DNA of 11,256 bases, taken from positions 1 to 11,256 of the forward strand of contig DALYJX010000241.1 of the NCBI GenBank assembly GCA_031969655.1. The letters run 5' to 3'. Source of the stretch: Microseira sp003486305. GTDB taxonomy: Bacteria; Cyanobacteriota; Cyanobacteriia; Cyanobacteriales; Aerosakkonemataceae. Shown in pieces: positions 1 to 5,986 of the stretch (positions are counted from its first letter, which is position 1; every line of letters begins with the position of its first letter). A program made the position numbers and the translations under genes. The notes beneath the pieces were generated by a model. The model was not told the DNA's origin, did not search any database, and saw only the letters and a list, made by a program, of their open reading frames with translations.

Positions 1-235
1 GGGATAACTGAATATTGCCGTGCCCCGACAAAAATTGCAAAATCGGTTTGTCAATAATGCCAGGTAGGGGCACGGCAGCGATAATTTTCCCTCTCAGGGA
101 TAACTGAATATTGCCGTGCCCCTACTGCGATGGGAAAATCGGTTTGTCAATAATGCCAGGTAGGGGCACGGCAGCGATAATTTTCCCTCTCAGGGATAAC
201 TGAATATTGCCGTGCCCCGACAAAAATTGCAAAAT
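1..235. repeat. 96-bp tandem repeat, about 2.4 copies, each with an internal inverted repeat
   Basis: Units run 1-96, 97-192 and 193-235 (partial); each starts GGGATAACTGAATATTGCCG. Copies 1 and 2 are identical except for a block of about 12 bases near unit positions 27-38. Partial copy 3 has the copy 1 version of that block. Each full unit carries an inverted repeat. In copy 2 it is TGCCGTGCCCCTAC (112-125) against GTAGGGGCACGGCA (160-173), 14 bp perfect with a 34-nt loop. In copy 1 the match is 11 bp (16-26 against 67-77). The GGGGCACGGCA core is a familiar dispersed intergenic element of filamentous cyanobacteria. The array probably continues left of the window. No coding role is apparent. 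Confidence 0.9.
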
Positions 236-286
236 GGAATTAAATTATGTTTTGGATTGTTTATTCTTAAAAAGGAAGTCAAAAAA

Positions 287-487
287 ATGACCAGTCAAGC
301 AGAACGTGCCGCCCATCCTGTAGAGCCTTCAATGCTCGAAAAAGGGCTAACAAAAAGAGAATATATCGCCGCACTAGCTTTGCAAGCAACCAGCGCTTCC
401 GCCAGTCCTCACGAACGTGCAAAAGAAGCTGTAATCTTAGCAGATGCTCTGCTTGAGGTTTTACATCCGCCGACTTCTCATCCCTAA
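287..487 (+). CDS. Small protein of 66 aa, similar in pattern to short phage-type proteins
   Basis: The start at 287 is chosen because a Shine-Dalgarno-like AAGGAAG lies just upstream (around 271-278). An earlier in-frame ATG at 212 lies inside the 96-bp repeat and would add 25 residues unlike a conserved protein. The core reads LTKREYIAALALQA, then a spacer, then AKEAVILADALLEVL. This resembles the T-x-REY-A-x-x-A-Q ... A-x-x-A-V-x-x-AD-x-L-x-x-L pattern I know from many small phage and prophage proteins of unknown function. It is predicted soluble and largely helical, with no signal peptide or membrane segment. It lies 83 bp before the methyltransferase gene on the same strand, and no phage gene is nearby. 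It is probably a real gene; the function is unknown and the phage link is inference from the pattern only. Confidence 0.65.
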   Translation: MTSQAERAAHPVEPSMLEKGLTKREYIAALALQATSASASPHERAKEAVILADALLEVLHPPTSHP

Positions 488-513
488 GCAATACTATATT
501 TTGTATTGTATGG

Positions 514-562
514 GCGGGTTTTACAAATAAATTTTACATCCAGATAATTTTAATAAACCCGC
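514..562 (+). repeat. Inverted repeat in the leader of the methyltransferase gene
   Basis: GCGGGTTT (514-521) pairs with AAACCCGC (555-562) across a 33-nt AT-rich loop. G-U pairing at 513/563 and a G-C pair at 512/564 could lengthen the stem to about 10 bp. It ends 8 nt before the methyltransferase ATG at 571. It could be an mRNA hairpin in the 5' leader, or a structure ending transcripts of the small gene upstream. There is no T-run directly after it on the plus strand, so I do not call it a terminator. Confidence 0.5.
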
Positions 563-570
563 TCCACTCT

Positions 571-1137
571 ATGAATAAAAAACGCAAAGTTCAAGAAATC
601 ATTAAACCGGAAACTAAAGCTATCCGGAATGAATACGAGCAACACAGCGTCCAAGGTTTCTATGAAAACTTCGGCGATGAATACAGAAACCCTCACGAGT
701 CTGCTATTAGAAAAGTTATACAATTAGCTGCTGCTAAATGGCCTCTTGATTTTAGCAAAGTATTAGACTTGGCTTGTGGTAGCGGTGAGGTTACGTTAGC
801 CTTGAAAAGTTTGGGATGTTCTAATATAGATGGCATCGATCCTTACACTGGTAATGCCTATTTCAACCGCACAAATCAAATTGCGGAAGCTTACACTTTT
901 GAGGATATTGCTTCTGGAATGATAAGCGATCGCACTTACAGTCTAATCGTTTGCAGCTTCGCCATGCATTTGGTAAATTCTTCGCGTCTCCCCCTATTAG
1001 CCTACCAATTGAGTCTAATTGCCGACTCGATGATAATCGTTACACCCCACAAGCGACCTGAATTAAAACCAGAATGGGGATGGACGTTATTAGATGAAAT
1101 TGCTGTTGACCGCGTGCGCGCCCGGTTTTATAATTAG
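571..1137 (+). CDS. Class I SAM-dependent methyltransferase (188 aa)
   Basis: It is predicted to transfer a methyl group from S-adenosylmethionine; the substrate cannot be read from sequence. The glycine-rich motif I, VLDLACGSGEVT (about residues 64-75), opens the Rossmann fold. The acidic motif II follows in IDGIDPYTG (about 86-94), with Asp90 as the likely ribose-binding residue. SLIVCSFAMHLV (124-135) looks like motif IV, and SMIIVTPHK (153-161) is the strand before motif VI. At 188 residues it is a minimal methyltransferase without an added substrate domain. The N-terminus (KPETKAIRNEYEQHSVQGFY...) looks like part of the family rather than a mis-start. The upstream sequence is a poor ribosome binding site, as is often seen in cyanobacteria. 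The TAG stop lies in AATTAG-type sequence related to the heptamers downstream. The class is confident; the specificity is unknown. Confidence 0.85.
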   Translation: MNKKRKVQEIIKPETKAIRNEYEQHSVQGFYENFGDEYRNPHESAIRKVIQLAAAKWPLDFSKVLDLACGSGEVTLALKSLGCSNIDGIDPYTGNAYFNRTNQIAEAYTFEDIASGMISDRTYSLIVCSFAMHLVNSSRLPLLAYQLSLIADSMIIVTPHKRPELKPEWGWTLLDEIAVDRVRARFYN

Positions 1138-1150
1138 TAATTAAAAGCTG

Positions 1151-1171
1151 GCTAATAGCTAATTGCTAATT
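1151..1171 (+). repeat. Heptamer repeat GCTAATT, three units
   Basis: The units are GCTAATA, GCTAATT and GCTAATT, directly downstream of the methyltransferase gene. This is the reverse complement of the AATTAGC unit found at 2276-2310, so the same heptamer family occurs in opposite orientations on either side of the amidotransferase gene. Confidence 0.8.
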
Positions 1172-1287
1172 GCAAGAAAAGGTAATAGAGCGGGGCGAAG
1201 CATTTGCGCTGTTATGTTGTCGGTAAATCTAAAATATTTCATCGCATTTGCTAATGCCTCCGGCACGCTGCGCGAACGCCCTTACAC

Positions 1288-1310
1288 GCCATTAGCCATT
1301 AGCCATTAGC
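1288..1310 (+). repeat. Heptamer repeat GCCATTA, three units
   Basis: Three tandem copies of GCCATTA are followed by a partial GC. It belongs to the same family and has the same orientation as the CATTAGC units at the end of the amidotransferase gene (2269-2316). Confidence 0.85.
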
Positions 1311-1432
1311 TCCAGGATTGATATAACTTATAATTTTAAAATAAATATAAAAATCTAGTCTGGGGCAGCCGCAATAGCGTAGGATAGGTATAAAAGATAA
1401 AAACGATTAGACTAGGGCAAAGGCATTGAGTT

Positions 1433-1487
1433 TTACCAATTACCAATTACCAATTACCAATTACTAATTACCAATTACCAATTACCC
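1433..1487 (+). repeat. Heptamer repeat TTACCAA, about 7.7 units
   Basis: TTACCAA is repeated seven times, with one variant unit (TTACTAA at 1461-1467) and a final partial TTACC. It ends 11 bases before the amidotransferase start codon, so it occupies the position of the expected ribosome binding site. The same heptamer occurs inside the HK2 coding sequence at 6253-6280. It fits the known class of short tandemly repeated repetitive (STRR) heptanucleotides of cyanobacteria. Confidence 0.95.
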
Positions 1488-1497
1488 ATGACATATC

Positions 1498-2274
1498 ATG
1501 TGCCAACTGCTGGGAATGAATTGCAACGTGCCAACGGATATTTGCTTTTCTTTTGAAGGGTTTTGTTCGCGGGGCGGAAAGACAGACGAACATCGCGACG
1601 GGTGGGGAATTGCTTTTTTTGAAGGTTTGGGATGCCGCATATTTTTAGATGATAAACCTTCAGTTGTTTCTCCGATTGCGGAGTTGGTGCGGCGCTATCC
1701 GATCCACTCTACCCACGTCATTGCCCATATCCGCAAAGCAACTCAGGGTAAAATTGCCTTAGAAAATTGTCATCCTTTCCGGCGGGAATTGTGGGGAAGG
1801 TATTGGGTATTTGCTCACAATGGAAATTTACTAGATTTACATCCAGAAAATGGCAATTTTTATCAAGCAGTAGGTCAAACCGATAGCGAAAAAGCTTTCT
1901 GCTTGATGCTAAACGCTTTACGGGAAGAATTTCCCCAAAGTAAACCCCCGATAGAAAAACTGTACGCAGTATTAAAAGACATCAGCGACGCTTTGTCAAA
2001 AAAAGGAGTATTTAACTATTTACTTTCAGATGGGGAACACTTTTTTGCCCACTGTTCAAACCATCTCAACTACATTGTAAGACAAGCGCCTTTTGCAGCT
2101 GCCCACTTAATTGACGAAGATATAACGGTAGACTTTCGCGAGTTAACGACAGAGAGCGATCGCGTTGCTGTCATCGCCACCACTCCCCTGACAGACAACG
2201 AAGTCTGGACGCCGATTAAAGCAGGAGAATTACTGGTTTTTCAAGATGGTTTACCCATTAATATCGACCATTAG
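1498..2274 (+). CDS. Class II glutamine amidotransferase, YafJ-like (258 aa)
   Basis: It is predicted to hydrolyse glutamine to glutamate and ammonia with an N-terminal nucleophile cysteine. Cys2 follows the initiator Met (MCQLLGMN), which fixes the start at 1498 because the cysteine must be exposed after Met removal. Further Ntn-type glutaminase motifs follow in order: HRDGWG (32-37), HIRKAT (77-82), CHPF (91-94), FAHNGN (105-110) and TDSE (128-131). ATTPLTDNEVW (227-237) is the typical end of YafJ-type proteins. The length matches stand-alone YafJ proteins; there is no synthase domain, so the acceptor of the ammonia is unknown. EgtC of ergothioneine synthesis is a related family, but no egt gene is nearby. 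The leader is a heptamer array with no Shine-Dalgarno sequence. The TAG stop belongs to the next heptamer array, and the gene converges on the HK1 gene. Confidence 0.9.
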   Translation: MCQLLGMNCNVPTDICFSFEGFCSRGGKTDEHRDGWGIAFFEGLGCRIFLDDKPSVVSPIAELVRRYPIHSTHVIAHIRKATQGKIALENCHPFRRELWGRYWVFAHNGNLLDLHPENGNFYQAVGQTDSEKAFCLMLNALREEFPQSKPPIEKLYAVLKDISDALSKKGVFNYLLSDGEHFFAHCSNHLNYIVRQAPFAAAHLIDEDITVDFRELTTESDRVAVIATTPLTDNEVWTPIKAGELLVFQDGLPINIDH

Positions 2275-2316
2275 CAATTAGCCATTAGCAATTAGCCATT
2301 AGCAATTAGCCATTAG
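2269..2316. repeat. Alternating heptamer repeat CATTAGC/AATTAGC containing two stop codons
   Basis: Six full units and one near-complete unit alternate CATTAGC and AATTAGC, giving a 14-bp period. The first unit supplies the final His codon and TAG stop of the amidotransferase (2269-2274). On the other strand, bases 2313-2315 in the last unit are the TAA stop of HK1. The array therefore fills the whole 38-bp gap between two convergent genes. Because 7 is not a multiple of 3 and the units contain TAG on one strand and TAA on the other, the array closes all six reading frames. Confidence 0.95.
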
Positions 2317-4238
2317 AATATACCACGTCTAGATGCTGATGGTGAGAAAAACGTGGAATTTTCAGACAGGGGGTTCTCGAAAGATTGCCACTGAGCAGTT
2401 TGTTGAACTGGTATTTCAATAATAAACTCAGTACCTGCACCCGGAGAGGAAACGCACCGCAATTGACCGCCGTGTTTTTCAACCACAATTTGGTAGCTAA
2501 TAGACAAACCAAGTCCCTTATTCTTGCCTAAAGGTTTCGTTGTAAAAAACGGATCGAATAACCGGCGACAGACGTCTTCCGTCATACCGGGACCATTATC
2601 GGCAATCCGAATGATAATATAAGGATTGGGAATAAGAGATTGCTCGGTTTGTAGCATAGAACCGCCATAGTTCATCGCGAAATCCCGCATCGCCAATTCG
2701 GTGCGAATCGTGATAATCCTGGGGTCTGGATGATTTTCCAAAGCGTCGATGGCGTTGCTCAAGAGATTCATAAATACTTGATTGAGCAATCCAGCGTAGC
2801 ATTCAACCGCAGGCAGATCGCCATATCCTTGAATAACTTGAATTCCAGCTTTTCCATCGCTTCCCTTGAGACGATTTTGCAGTAATTTGAGCGTGCTATC
2901 TAACCCTTCATGAATATCAACTCGCTTCATTTCCGATTCGTCGTGACGCGCAAAGTTACGCAGAGATAAAACAATTTGGCGGATGCGGTCTGCTCCCATT
3001 TTCATCGAAGATAATAGTTTGGGCATATCTTCCATGACAAAATCGATATCGATCGCTTCTACTGAATTTTGAATCTCGATTGGTGGGTTAGAATAGTGTC
3101 GCCGATAAAGGCTAATTAAGTGCAGCAAATCGCGGATATAATGACTTGCATGGTCTAAATTGCCGTAAATAAAACTGACGGGATTGTTAATTTCGTGAGC
3201 CACACCCGCTACCAATTGTCCCAAACTCGACATTTTTTCAGTTTGAATCAGTTGTGCTTGGGTGCGATGCAGTTGGTAAAGTGCGTCCTCTAAATGTTTA
3301 GCTTGTTCTTTTAAGCGTGCTTTAGATTGGCGCAACGCTACCTCGGTGCGCTTGCGATCGCTAATTTCCTGTACGAGCATTTCATTAGCAGCTTTTAACT
3401 CAAAAGTCCTCTCCTCCACCCGAAGTTCTAACTCGCGATACGCTTGTTGGAGCGCTTCGCTTGCTTGCTTGCGCTCGGTAATATCCCGCGTTACAGTGGC
3501 ATAACCGCGCAACTGTCCGTTTTCGTCTCTTAACGCCGTTACATCCACATTCGCCCAAAATTCCGACCCATCTTTACGCAAGCGCAAAGACTCGTATTCG
3601 TACCCGCCTAGTTTCGCTGCAATTTGCAACACTTCTTCGGGTCTACCGCTTTCTACCTCTGCGGGGGGATGAAAGCACGAAACATGCTTACCAATAATTT
3701 CTTCTGTGCGATACCCGTTGATTCTTTCCGCGCCTTGGTTCCAACTCACCACCCGTCCATCGGGGTCGAGCATGTAAATCGCATAATCTTTCACTCTATC
3801 AATCAACAAGCGGAAGCGTTCTTCACTTTCTTTGAGCGCCTCTTCTGCTTGTTTGCGCTCGGTAATGTCGCGGGCGGCAGCATAAATTAATTTATCATCC
3901 TGGCAGGGAGCAGCGTTCCAAAGCAACCATTTATACGACCCACCCCGGCAACGGCAGCGGTTTTCAAACGTAACGGTTTCGTCGCTGGTCGCCAATTTTT
4001 CCAGTTGAGCGAGAGTCGATTCCCGATCTTCGGGATGCACCAATTCTAACAATGGTTGGGCGAGCAATTCTGCGGAGCTTAACGCGAGTATTTTTTCGCA
4101 CATCGGGTTTACTTGCTTTAGGTAGCCGTCAAAACCCAAGATGAAAAACATATCCAACGAAAGGGTAAAAAACCGATTCTGCTTTGCTTGCAATTCCTTT
4201 CTACTGCTGCTCGGAATTTTTGCCGTATGGGTTGCCAT
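2313..4238 (-). CDS. Soluble PAS-PAS sensor histidine kinase, HK1 (641 aa)
   Basis: It is predicted to autophosphorylate on histidine and pass the phosphate to a response regulator not found here. Domains in order: PAS 1 (about 20-125, ending ARDITERKQ), PAS 2 (about 138-255, with YAIYMLDPDG and WNQGAERINGY, ending TRDITERKQ), a coiled-coil linker (about 258-335), HisKA with phospho-acceptor His348 in VAGVAHEINNP, and HATPase_c. The latter has an N box (NQVFMNLLSNAIDAL, 486-500), G1 (DNGPGM, 547-552), an F box (FDPFFTTK) and G2 (GKNKGLGLSI, 571-580). There is no membrane segment or signal peptide. The start is well supported: AGGTGAG lies 4 nt upstream and an in-frame TGA lies two codons before the ATG. 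About 29 residues follow the usual end of the kinase domain (EIPVQ) and look non-conserved. The catalytic core closely resembles HK2. Confidence 0.92.
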   Translation of the reverse strand: MATHTAKIPSSSRKELQAKQNRFFTLSLDMFFILGFDGYLKQVNPMCEKILALSSAELLAQPLLELVHPEDRESTLAQLEKLATSDETVTFENRCRCRGGSYKWLLWNAAPCQDDKLIYAAARDITERKQAEEALKESEERFRLLIDRVKDYAIYMLDPDGRVVSWNQGAERINGYRTEEIIGKHVSCFHPPAEVESGRPEEVLQIAAKLGGYEYESLRLRKDGSEFWANVDVTALRDENGQLRGYATVTRDITERKQASEALQQAYRELELRVEERTFELKAANEMLVQEISDRKRTEVALRQSKARLKEQAKHLEDALYQLHRTQAQLIQTEKMSSLGQLVAGVAHEINNPVSFIYGNLDHASHYIRDLLHLISLYRRHYSNPPIEIQNSVEAIDIDFVMEDMPKLLSSMKMGADRIRQIVLSLRNFARHDESEMKRVDIHEGLDSTLKLLQNRLKGSDGKAGIQVIQGYGDLPAVECYAGLLNQVFMNLLSNAIDALENHPDPRIITIRTELAMRDFAMNYGGSMLQTEQSLIPNPYIIIRIADNGPGMTEDVCRRLFDPFFTTKPLGKNKGLGLSISYQIVVEKHGGQLRCVSSPGAGTEFIIEIPVQQTAQWQSFENPLSENSTFFSPSASRRGIF

Positions 4239-4624
4239 TGCTCACCTACTCAGTTGTATTTACTACTGCCCGCTCTCCGGAATGCCCCTGATGTTAAAAG
4301 TGTCGATTGCACAAGGTTGCGTCGATTTGAGCCAGAGGAGATCGAGTGCAACTCTTCACCCCTGACTGATAACGCTGCCTTACAATACCGACGTAATCCT
4401 GTGAGTTTGATTTTACATCTTCTTCACACTTTATAAACTTTGTATAACACATCTTTAAAATTATTAACTTTTTTTATCTACTTTATATTTTATACAAGGA
4501 GAGGTAAAATATAGTTCGATCTCGTTCCCAGGCTTTGCCTGGGAACGAAATTATCCAGGCTTGGCCTCGGTTGGCTAATAGTGCAAGATCTCAATGGAAG
4601 ATTAGATTGGACTCAATAGTTTGG
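4239..4624. other. Intergenic region upstream of HK1
   Basis: These 386 bases have no convincing gene. They separate the PAS-CRP gene from HK1 on the minus strand, so a promoter for HK1 may lie here. The part at 4430-4500 is very AT-rich, but I cannot pick a reliable -35/-10 pair. The left part holds the Shine-Dalgarno sequence of HK1. The right part holds the hairpin repeat at 4522-4548 and a second small inverted repeat AGGC-TTG-GCCT at 4557-4567. Confidence 0.6.
4522..4548. repeat. Perfect 12-bp hairpin repeat (TCGTTCCCAGGC)
   Basis: TCGTTCCCAGGC (4522-4533) and GCCTGGGAACGA (4537-4548) form a perfect stem with a TTT loop. The GTTCCCAGGC...GCCTGGGAAC hairpin is a widespread intergenic palindrome in filamentous cyanobacteria, as far as I recall. 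It lies 76 bp beyond the end of the PAS-CRP gene on the minus strand and could reduce read-through into HK1. It lacks a following T-run, so it is not a standard intrinsic terminator. Confidence 0.85.
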
Positions 4625-5803
4625 TTAAAAGCAGCCGTGTTTTAAAATTAGGAGGCGATCGCAGTCAAAGGCAATCTTCCCTTCTTGTTGTAACCCCAGC
4701 AGCAACCTAGTCATCGTCACCCTGGTGGTAGAGCAGGCGTTGGCAAAATCTTCGTGAGTCAGGCGAACTTTTAGACGAGTTCCTTCCCTGTGAGGTTCGC
4801 CTATTTCCTGTTTCAAAAGTAGCAACAGATGCTGCAAGCGGTCTTGCACGCGCCGCTTGGCAAAAATGGCTAAAAGCAATTCGGTTTGCTTGAGCCTGCG
4901 ATTAATTTGCTCAAAAAAAGTTTGAGCTAGATTGGGGTTGTTTGCTATTTCTGCAAGGGGAATTTCTAGTAACTGAACTTGCTTGGACATAGCTGTTGCT
5001 TGGTAAGTTTTTAGAGCGGTTAAACTCGATCCAAACAACATTTGTTCTCCTACCAATCCTACCAGCACCTCTTCACCTGTTTCGCAGATAGTTGTTAGTT
5101 TAACCAAGCCTTGATGAACTTGCCAAATACCTTGGGGATTGAGGGGAATAGTTTCTCCTTTAGCATAAACCTGCATCGCCGAGTCAAGGCTTTTGGTGTT
5201 GTTATTTGTTTGCTGGGCGATTTGAAGCGGCTCACTCGTGCCGATCTGACGCAGCATCCAGCGCAAAGAAGTTGACGTACCTTCGCGATCGCGCACGAAA
5301 GACACCGTTAGCATTGCCTCAAATGGCTCCCCCCCACGGGGTTGCAGGCGGACTTTCCAGTCTTGGATGCGCGATCCATTGCGCTGTCGGTTCAGTTCGT
5401 TACGAAATTGCCAACGCTCCTCGGATGCAACGAACACAACCAGCGGTTTGCCGATTAAATGTAGCTCGGAGATATTGAGCATCTCGGCGGCGGCGCGGTT
5501 GGCTTCCTGGATTTTACCAGCTACATCCGTTACTAAATAAGCTTCCGGTGCCAATTGAAACAGATCCTGGTAGCGCTGGCGTTCCGCTTGTAACTCGACT
5601 TGTATGACTGCTAGTTCCTCATTTTGTTGGCACAACTCTTCTACAGCAACCTGTAGTTCTTCCGAAACAATACCCAGTTCCTTGAAAGCAACGGGTAGTA
5701 GATGCTCTATTGGAGGAGAAGGCGATGCGTTAGCACCTTGGTAAAGCTTGTTCAATCGCAAGTTGAGTGCTTGCATTTGCCGCGCAAAGATGTCTACATT
5801 CAT
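4625..5803 (-). CDS. PAS domain-CRP/FNR family transcription regulator fusion (392 aa)
   Basis: It is predicted to be a cytoplasmic DNA-binding regulator with an extra sensory domain. Order from the chosen start: helical/coiled-coil segment rich in Glu/Gln (about 45-80, EELQVAVEEL, QNEELAVIQVELQAER); PAS domain (about 80-187, LAPEAYLVTDVAGKIQEANRA); linker rich in Gln/Asn/Thr; CAP-effector-like beta-roll (about 212-305, YAKGETIPL, GIWQVHQGLVKL, VGLVGEQMLFGSS); dimer helix; C-terminal winged helix (about 348-382, LTHEDFANACSTTRVTMTRLL). The recognition helix has TTRVTMTR, like NtcA (TRVTVTR) rather than CRP (SRETVGR). The cAMP-binding residues of CRP are not evident. The start at 5803 has GGAGG five bases upstream; a longer frame from ATG 5851 adds 16 residues without a comparable site. 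It lies between two histidine kinase genes on the same strand but has no receiver domain. Confidence 0.88.
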   Translation of the reverse strand: MNVDIFARQMQALNLRLNKLYQGANASPSPPIEHLLPVAFKELGIVSEELQVAVEELCQQNEELAVIQVELQAERQRYQDLFQLAPEAYLVTDVAGKIQEANRAAAEMLNISELHLIGKPLVVFVASEERWQFRNELNRQRNGSRIQDWKVRLQPRGGEPFEAMLTVSFVRDREGTSTSLRWMLRQIGTSEPLQIAQQTNNNTKSLDSAMQVYAKGETIPLNPQGIWQVHQGLVKLTTICETGEEVLVGLVGEQMLFGSSLTALKTYQATAMSKQVQLLEIPLAEIANNPNLAQTFFEQINRRLKQTELLLAIFAKRRVQDRLQHLLLLLKQEIGEPHREGTRLKVRLTHEDFANACSTTRVTMTRLLLGLQQEGKIAFDCDRLLILKHGCF

Positions 5804-5808
5804 GTCAA

Positions 5809-5813
5809 CCTCC
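5809..5813 (-). promoter_or_regulatory. Shine-Dalgarno GGAGG fixing the PAS-CRP start
   Basis: On the minus strand GGAGG is followed by TTGAC and then ATG (5803-5801). It is the clearest ribosome binding site on the minus strand here and decides the start in favour of 5803 over the upstream ATG at 5851. Confidence 0.75.
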
Positions 5814-5851
5814 AAACCCTGTGTTATACCAAACGTACCCAATGCTTGCAT

Positions 5852-5986
5852 CGAAAGTAAATCCCCCAGATGATTTGAGGCTAGCGAGAAAAATTATTTC
5901 TTGCAAGTACAAGCTGCTTAGTATTAGCTTCAGAAGCATAGAAAATTATCTAGCCCCGTCGCATTCACCCATTGATAGATTCTTGA
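5852..5986. other. Gap between HK2 and PAS-CRP genes
   Basis: With the start of PAS-CRP at 5803 the gap is 183 bp (5804-5986). I see no gene and no strong terminator. A small palindrome GCTTC-A-GAAGC lies at 5927-5937, too short to call a terminator. The gap is compatible either with co-transcription from HK2 or with a separate promoter for the regulator. Confidence 0.5.

Larger units (their letters stand above)
1138..1497. other. Repeat-rich intergenic region between methyltransferase and amidotransferase genes
   Basis: I find no credible gene in these 360 bases. They hold heptamer arrays at 1151-1171, 1288-1310 and 1433-1487. They also hold a GC-rich segment at 1255-1280 (TGCCTCCGGCACGCTGCGCG...), which resembles a short repeat I know from Nostoc-type genomes. 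An AT-rich stretch at 1316-1352 and a TATAAA at 1389-1394 could belong to a promoter for the amidotransferase gene, but no matching -35 box is evident. Confidence 0.7.

Noticed and set aside
212..286. Longer start (ATG 212) for the small protein gene
   Set aside because: It lies within the 96-bp repeat and has no ribosome binding site, while ATG 287 has AAGGAAG upstream.
519..540. Two TTTTACA direct repeats that look like an HLR1/RpaB site
   Set aside because: The 13-bp period and the last base (C) do not fit the HLR1 spacing and consensus as I know it.
4141..4436. Plus-strand frames over the start of HK1
   Set aside because: Mostly antisense to the HK1 coding region and AT-rich leader; no start signals or family pattern.
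5804..5851. Start of the PAS-CRP gene at ATG 5851
   Set aside because: The ATG at 5803 has GGAGG at ideal spacing; the 16 extra residues have no support.
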